From: an uncultured Bacteroidales bacterium
Lineage (GTDB): Bacteria; Bacteroidota; Bacteroidia; Bacteroidales; P3
DNA length: 64,000 nucleotides
NCBI GenBank assembly: GCA_900314725.1
Contig: OMWJ01000005.1
Location: 62,001 to 126,000 of the forward strand
Direction of reading: 5' to 3'
A program made the position numbers and the translations under genes. The notes beneath the pieces are model-generated. The model worked only from the letters and a program-made list of their open reading frames with translations, made no database searches and was not told the DNA's origin. Below, in pieces: positions 60,126-64,000 of the stretch (the first letter of the stretch is position 1; every line of letters begins with the position of its first letter).

Positions 60126-61460
60126 ATGAACGTAGAAAAACTTTTAGCTGATGTTCAAGCTAAAAACCCTAATCAGCCATTGTTCTTACAGGCTGTTACA
60201 GAAGTACTTGAAACTATAAAAGAGTATGTTGAAGCTCATCCTATCTATGATGAACACAAAATCGTAGAAAGAATGCTTGAACCAGACAGAATTTATCAAT
60301 TCAGAGTTGAATGGGTAGATGATAAGGGCGAAATCCAAATCAACAGAGGTTACAGAGTACAGTTCAACAACGCAATAGGACCTTACAAAGGTGGTTTGCG
60401 TTTCCACCCAACAGTAACCCTTGACACATTAAAGTTCTTAGGTTTTGAACAAACTTTCAAAAACTCTCTTACTACTTTGCCTATGGGCGGTGGTAAAGGT
60501 GGTTCAGATTTCGATCCTAAGGGAAAATCAGACAGAGAAATAATGCGTTTCTGCCAAGCCTTCATGACTGAATTGTATAAATATATTGGACCAGACAGAG
60601 ATGTACCTGCTGGAGATATAGGCGTAGGTGGTAGAGAAATAGGTTATCTTTACGGAATGTACAAGAAACTTGCAAGCGAAAATACAGGCGTTCTTACAGG
60701 TAAAGGATCTCAATTTGGTGGTTCTATCCTAAGACCAGAAGCTACAGGTTTTGGTGCTATCTACTTTGTAGAAAATATGCTTAAAGCAAAAGGTGATACT
60801 ATCAAAGGTAAGACTGTTGCTATCTCTGGTTTCGGTAATGTTGCTTGGGGTGCTGTAACAAAAGCTACTGAATTAGGTGCTAAAGTTATCTGTATCTCTG
60901 GACCTGATGGTTACGTTATTGACGAAACAGGTTTCAATCAAGAAAAGATAGACTATATGCTTGAACTTAGAGCTTCTAACAACAACGTTGTTGCTCCATT
61001 CGCAACTAAGTTCCCTTCAGCTAAATTCATTGCTGGCAAGAAACCTTGGGAAGTTAAGGTTGATATCGCTCTTCCTTGCGCAATCCAAAACGAACTTGGA
61101 GCAGAAGATGCTGAAACTCTTGTAAAGAATGGTGTTCAACTTGTATGTGAAGTTTCTAACATGGGATGTAAAGCAGAAGCTATCGCAGTTCTTCAAAATG
61201 CTAAAGTAAGCTTTGCTCCTGGTAAGGCTGCTAACGCTGGTGGTGTTGGAGTATCTGGACTTGAAATGTCTCAAAATGCAGAACACCTTCCTTGGACTGC
61301 TGCTGAAGTTGATCAAAGATTACACGCTATGATGGATTCAATCCATGCTAATTGCGTTAAATATGGTCAAGAAGATGGCTACATCAACTATGTTAAGGGA
61401 GCAAACATTGCTGGATTTATCAAAGTTGCTGATGCTATGATTCAACTTGGCGTTTGCTAG
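60126..61460 (+). CDS. gdhA: Glutamate dehydrogenase
   Basis: 444-residue hexameric GDH of the bacterial small-subunit type. Substrate-binding PYKGGLRFHP lies near 88 and LPMGGGKGGSDFDPKGKSD with catalytic Lys near 118-136. DVPAGDIGVGGREIGYLYG near 161, the Rossmann loop GFGNVAWGA near 235 and NAGGVGVSGLEMSQN near 373 follow. It interconverts glutamate and 2-oxoglutarate plus ammonia. NAD or NADP preference cannot be fixed by eye. In an amino-acid fermenter it would recycle amino groups and reducing power. Confidence 0.95.
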   Translation: MNVEKLLADVQAKNPNQPLFLQAVTEVLETIKEYVEAHPIYDEHKIVERMLEPDRIYQFRVEWVDDKGEIQINRGYRVQFNNAIGPYKGGLRFHPTVTLDTLKFLGFEQTFKNSLTTLPMGGGKGGSDFDPKGKSDREIMRFCQAFMTELYKYIGPDRDVPAGDIGVGGREIGYLYGMYKKLASENTGVLTGKGSQFGGSILRPEATGFGAIYFVENMLKAKGDTIKGKTVAISGFGNVAWGAVTKATELGAKVICISGPDGYVIDETGFNQEKIDYMLELRASNNNVVAPFATKFPSAKFIAGKKPWEVKVDIALPCAIQNELGAEDAETLVKNGVQLVCEVSNMGCKAEAIAVLQNAKVSFAPGKAANAGGVGVSGLEMSQNAEHLPWTAAEVDQRLHAMMDSIHANCVKYGQEDGYINYVKGANIAGFIKVADAMIQLGVC

Positions 61461-61495
61461 TAAGATAAAGGTTATTATATAACTTAAATCTTTTC

Positions 61496-61545
61496 AGATG
61501 GTGAAAGAATTTTTAAACATTTCTTTCACCATCTATTTTTTTTTG
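61496..61545 (+). terminator. Intrinsic terminator after gdhA
   Basis: AGATGGTGAAAGAA (61496-61509) pairs with TTCTTTCACCATCT (61521-61534), followed by a run of nine T after one A. Confidence 0.9.
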
Positions 61546-61576
61546 TAAGGTAAAAGAGAAATAATTTTTTTTGTCT

Positions 61577-62095
61577 ATGAATTTGAGAGAACAACTGTCG
61601 CAAAGAATAGGAGCATTTGAAATAAAACATCTTTCTAAGACGGTTTCAAAGGAAGAACTGCTTTCATTCTCGCTTAGTGAAGAAGAGAGAGTATCGGAAA
61701 ATGCTACTTGGGTATTGACACACTTGCCAAAAAGTGAGGACAAGTGGCTTAATACAAAGAGGGATTTGTTTATAGATTCGGTTATGAAGACGAACAATGT
61801 TACAAAAAAGCGTTTGTATTTGACTCTGTTGGAGCGTTGCAAATATGAAAAGGACGACATAAGAACAGATTTCTTGTATTTCTGCCTTTGGAAAGTTGCG
61901 GATATAGGAGAGACGACAGGCGTTCAATCTCTTTGTATGAAACTGTCTTTTAAACAGTGCTTGCATTATAAAGAACTGCTGTTGGAGTTAAAGGATAAAC
62001 TTATAATGGCTGAACCGATACTGACCTCCATAGCATGCAAACATCAAAGGAAAAACATCTTGAACAAGATAAACCAAATGCTTGAAACCTTTTAG
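61577..62095 (+). CDS. Conserved hypothetical helical protein
   Basis: 172 residues from the ATG at 61577 (a TTG six bases earlier is less likely). It is entirely helical, with repeated patterns such as ENATWVLTHLPKSEDKWL, DLFIDSVMKTNNVTKKRLYLTLLERC and VADIGETTGVQSLCMKLSFKQC, which resemble HEAT or armadillo-like repeats. No catalytic motif is seen. Similar short proteins occur in Bacteroidota without assigned function. It lies after the gdhA terminator and converges with efp. Confidence 0.6.
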   Translation: MNLREQLSQRIGAFEIKHLSKTVSKEELLSFSLSEEERVSENATWVLTHLPKSEDKWLNTKRDLFIDSVMKTNNVTKKRLYLTLLERCKYEKDDIRTDFLYFCLWKVADIGETTGVQSLCMKLSFKQCLHYKELLLELKDKLIMAEPILTSIACKHQRKNILNKINQMLETF

Positions 62096-62102
62096 AAAAA
62101 CA

Positions 62103-62131
62103 AAAGTCTATGAGAATCACTCCCCATAGAC
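62103..62131 (-). terminator. Terminator after efp
   Basis: GTCTATG (62106-62112) pairs with CATAGAC (62125-62131); on the minus strand TTTTGTTTTT follows. Confidence 0.65.
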
Positions 62132-62178
62132 CAAATAAAAAAAATAGGATTATGAAAAATTATGAAAAGTTAATAGAT

Positions 62179-62742
62179 TTATCTGATTCTTTCAGAATAT
62201 TCTGCAGTACGAGTATCTACTTTAATTCTTTCACCTTCATTAATAAATAGAGGTACCTTTATTGTTGCACCTGTATCTACTGTAGCATCTTTCATAGCAT
62301 TTGTGGCAGTGTTTCCTTTTACTCCTGGTTCAGTATAGGTTACTGTCATTTCAACAAAAGGAGGTAATTCGCAAGTAAGAGGAGTTTCTGTGTCAGCATG
62401 TACTATCATTTCAACAGGCTGTCCTTCCATAAGGAATTGAGGAGCATTGATAATATCTTCTTGAATAGTTATTTCTTCCCAAGTCTCTGAGTGCATAAAA
62501 TGATAACCTAAGTCGTCTTTATAAGAAAATGTGTAAGGTCTTCTTTCTACTCTTGCTATATCTAATTTAGTTCCAGAAGGGAAAGTATGCTCTATTGTTC
62601 TACCGGTTTTGAAACTTTTTAGTTTTGTGCGAACAAATGCACTTCCTTTTCCTGGTTTAACATGTAAAAATTCTACAACGGAAAGCAAATCTCCGTTCAT
62701 TTCAATACAAAGTCCATTTTTTATATCAGCTGTTGTTGCCAT
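62179..62742 (-). CDS. efp: Translation elongation factor P
   Basis: 187-residue EF-P with three beta-barrel domains. The domain I loop reads VKPGKGSAF, placing the modifiable Lys near residue 32. Domain II begins near 65 and domain III ends YSERIR, with GDTLPPFVEMTVTYTEPGVKGNTAT-like family sequence near 125-150. It relieves ribosome stalling at proline runs. The kind of lysine modification cannot be told. It probably shares a transcript with the small membrane protein gene 40 bp upstream. Confidence 0.95.
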   Translation of the reverse strand: MATTADIKNGLCIEMNGDLLSVVEFLHVKPGKGSAFVRTKLKSFKTGRTIEHTFPSGTKLDIARVERRPYTFSYKDDLGYHFMHSETWEEITIQEDIINAPQFLMEGQPVEMIVHADTETPLTCELPPFVEMTVTYTEPGVKGNTATNAMKDATVDTGATIKVPLFINEGERIKVDTRTAEYSERIR

Positions 62743-62782
62743 AAATATTTATTTTATTAAGTAATTAAATTATTATTTCTTT

Positions 62783-63007
62783 TTATTGAAGACTATCAAC
62801 AATATCTTGCGTCTTTTCTTTTAGTTTATTGTATTGTTTTTCAAAATATCTTGCCTTGATAGTTTGAGCGATAAGTCTTGTAAACAATAATATTATTAGA
62901 CCAATCGCAATTTGAACAAATTCCCAACCGAAAAACAAATACGAAAAAAATAGGATAACTATTCCTAACAAGGAAACTATATCTAATATTTTTGAAATTG
63001 CAAGCAT
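62783..63007 (-). CDS. Small membrane protein upstream of efp
   Basis: 74 residues with two hydrophobic segments (about 7-25 and 30-49), separated by FGWEF, and a charged C-terminal helix (RYFEKQYNKLKEKTQDIVDSLQ). No family recognised. It has its own -7 box and lies 40 bp before efp on the same strand, so it is probably the first gene of a two-gene unit. Confidence 0.6.
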   Translation of the reverse strand: MLAISKILDIVSLLGIVILFFSYLFFGWEFVQIAIGLIILLFTRLIAQTIKARYFEKQYNKLKEKTQDIVDSLQ

Positions 63008-63036
63008 ATACTTTATGTGATAATTTTTTCAGCGTG

Positions 63037-63044
63037 CAAAGATA
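63037..63044 (-). promoter_or_regulatory. -7 promoter box for the small membrane protein/efp unit
   Basis: The minus strand reads TATCTTTG, 29 bp before the start codon. Confidence 0.5.
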
Positions 63045-63097
63045 ATATATTTTTTTATTCTTGCAAAATATTAGTTCAAAAGCAACTATAAAGATTT

Positions 63098-64000
63098 CTA
63101 TTGGTAGATATTTCTTAAACTATCAAAGATAGCATAGTCTTTTTCTGCTTCTATAGTTTTGCCTCGTTTATGATAGATGTTAGCTCTCATGTGATAGGCT
63201 TCAAAATACGTGCTATCAGCTTTTATTGTTTTGTTGAAACAATCCAAAGCCATATCATAATCCTTTTTATATACATAATTAATATAGCCAACTGCGTATA
63301 TAGCATTAGCATAATCAGGCTTTATTTTTAAAACCTTTTGGTACATATCCAATGCTTGCTGAATGGAATTGTGGTCTTGGTAGAACTGACCTAAGTTATA
63401 CATAGCATTGACATTCTTTGGATTTATATTTATAGTACTTTTGTAGTATTCTATAGCTATAGGGTCGCCTTTTTTTGCATATATATTAGCTAACTCTTCA
63501 AACACAATCTCGTAATCTGATTTATATTCAATGGCTTTTGTGTAGTCTTTTACAGCATTTAAAGTATCGCCAATTTCTTTATAGATCATACCTCTAAGAA
63601 AATACGCTTCGGGTGTGGTTTTATCTAATTTTAAAACCTTATCTATGTTTTCTCTTGAACGATTGTAGTCTCTGATGTCAAAACTTAACTCTGCTATCTT
63701 TAAGTATGCTTCTTTATTTTTGCTGTCGTATTTTATAGCATCGTTAAGAGCGTTGAAAGCTAAGGTGGATTCTCCTCTTGCAAAGAAGATGTCGGCTTCT
63801 AAGATGTAGTAGGTACTATTTTTCTTGTCTAATGAGATTGCTTTTTGAATATTAAACAATGCTTCTTTGGTGTTTTCGTTTTGATAATACACCGTTGCTC
63901 TTTTATAGTATAGCTCAGCGTTATCAGGATCTTTCTTTATGTTTGCATCTAAAAGAGCAATCTTTTCTTCGAAAGAAAGGTTGTTAAACCCTTTCATATT
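63098..64000 (-). CDS. Tetratricopeptide-repeat protein (probably cut by window edge)
   Basis: At least 299 residues made of about eight consecutive 34-residue TPR units (for example NAELYYKRATVYYQNENTKEA, PEAYFLRGMIYKEIGDTLNAV, VNAMYNLGQFYQDHNSIQQAL, FEAYHMRANIYHKRGKTIEAE). The frame is open to the right edge, and the Met at 63997 need not be the start. Related Bacteroidota TPR proteins carry a lipoprotein signal, which would lie outside. TPR arrays bind proteins; the partner is unknown. Confidence 0.8.
   Translation of the reverse strand, partial: NMKGFNNLSFEEKIALLDANIKKDPDNAELYYKRATVYYQNENTKEALFNIQKAISLDKKNSTYYILEADIFFARGESTLAFNALNDAIKYDSKNKEAYLKIAELSFDIRDYNRSRENIDKVLKLDKTTPEAYFLRGMIYKEIGDTLNAVKDYTKAIEYKSDYEIVFEELANIYAKKGDPIAIEYYKSTININPKNVNAMYNLGQFYQDHNSIQQALDMYQKVLKIKPDYANAIYAVGYINYVYKKDYDMALDCFNKTIKADSTYFEAYHMRANIYHKRGKTIEAEKDYAIFDSLRNIYQ

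Overview
The window is from an AT-rich Bacteroidota chromosome, most likely an anaerobic, Bacteroidales-like amino-acid fermenter. The taxonomic evidence is the TAnnTTTG-type -7 promoter boxes in front of many genes, the type IX secretion protein SprA, the gliding lipoprotein GldH, a TonB receptor with a carboxypeptidase-regulatory-like N-domain, a Rho factor with a long insertion, and a CHU_C domain. The metabolic evidence is a scattered set of lysine-fermentation genes: kdd (cut by the left edge), kamA with a KamB-like P-loop partner, a MutS-family KamC-like ATPase, and atoD-kal-kce. An etfB-etfA-acyl-CoA dehydrogenase operon that fits crotonyl-CoA reduction accompanies them. Together they cover most of lysine -> beta-lysine -> 3,5-diaminohexanoate -> 3-aminobutyryl-CoA -> crotonyl-CoA -> butyryl-CoA. 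kamD, kamE and atoA are not in the window. Glutamate dehydrogenase and citrate lyase subunits CitDEF add to the fermentative picture.

Layout. 0-7 kb: kdd end, rho-glyS, and a ClpB without its N-domain. 7-11.5 kb: outer-membrane proteins, a TonB receptor and a RelE/ParE-type toxin-antitoxin pair. 11.8-15.9 kb: etfBA, acyl-CoA dehydrogenase and a cupin. 15.9-24 kb: sprA and ruvA. 24-28.4 kb: DUF4175 protein, a small unknown protein and ybeY. 28.4-35.6 kb (minus strand): ABC exporter, purB, PHP phosphatase, rpe, DEAD-box helicase, pdxJ. 36-40 kb: lipoprotein, kamB-like, kamA, YitT. 40-44 kb: gldH, uvrC, tRNA-Arg(CCG), ECF sigma with an unusual anti-sigma. 44-51 kb: DUF349 protein, rpmE2, MutS-like ATPase, citDEF. 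51-53 kb: kce, kal, atoD. 53.1-59 kb: a defence island with a two-methylase restriction-modification system whose helicase carries a GIY-YIG-like domain, a frameshifted fourth gene, a possible 52-residue leading gene and a MntA/HepT pair. 59.2-64 kb: a 25-codon gene, acetyltransferase, gdhA, a hypothetical gene, efp, a small membrane protein and a TPR protein.

The most unusual signal is non-coding. Six intergenic elements of about 90-110 bp (near 4.5, 11.6, 24.0, 35.8, 44.1 and 59.1 kb) are built from one small vocabulary of hairpin arms and a shared linker word (CTTGATGTTTAGGGTG). The arms change together between copies (GACTTGG/CCAAGTC, GAGTTGG/CCAACTC, GTCTTCG/CGAAGAC), as conserved RNA or DNA folding would predict. 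Several copies offer mutually exclusive pairings, and most end in terminator-like T-runs. Four of the six lie between divergently transcribed genes, where ordinary terminators are not expected. I cannot assign them to a known family.
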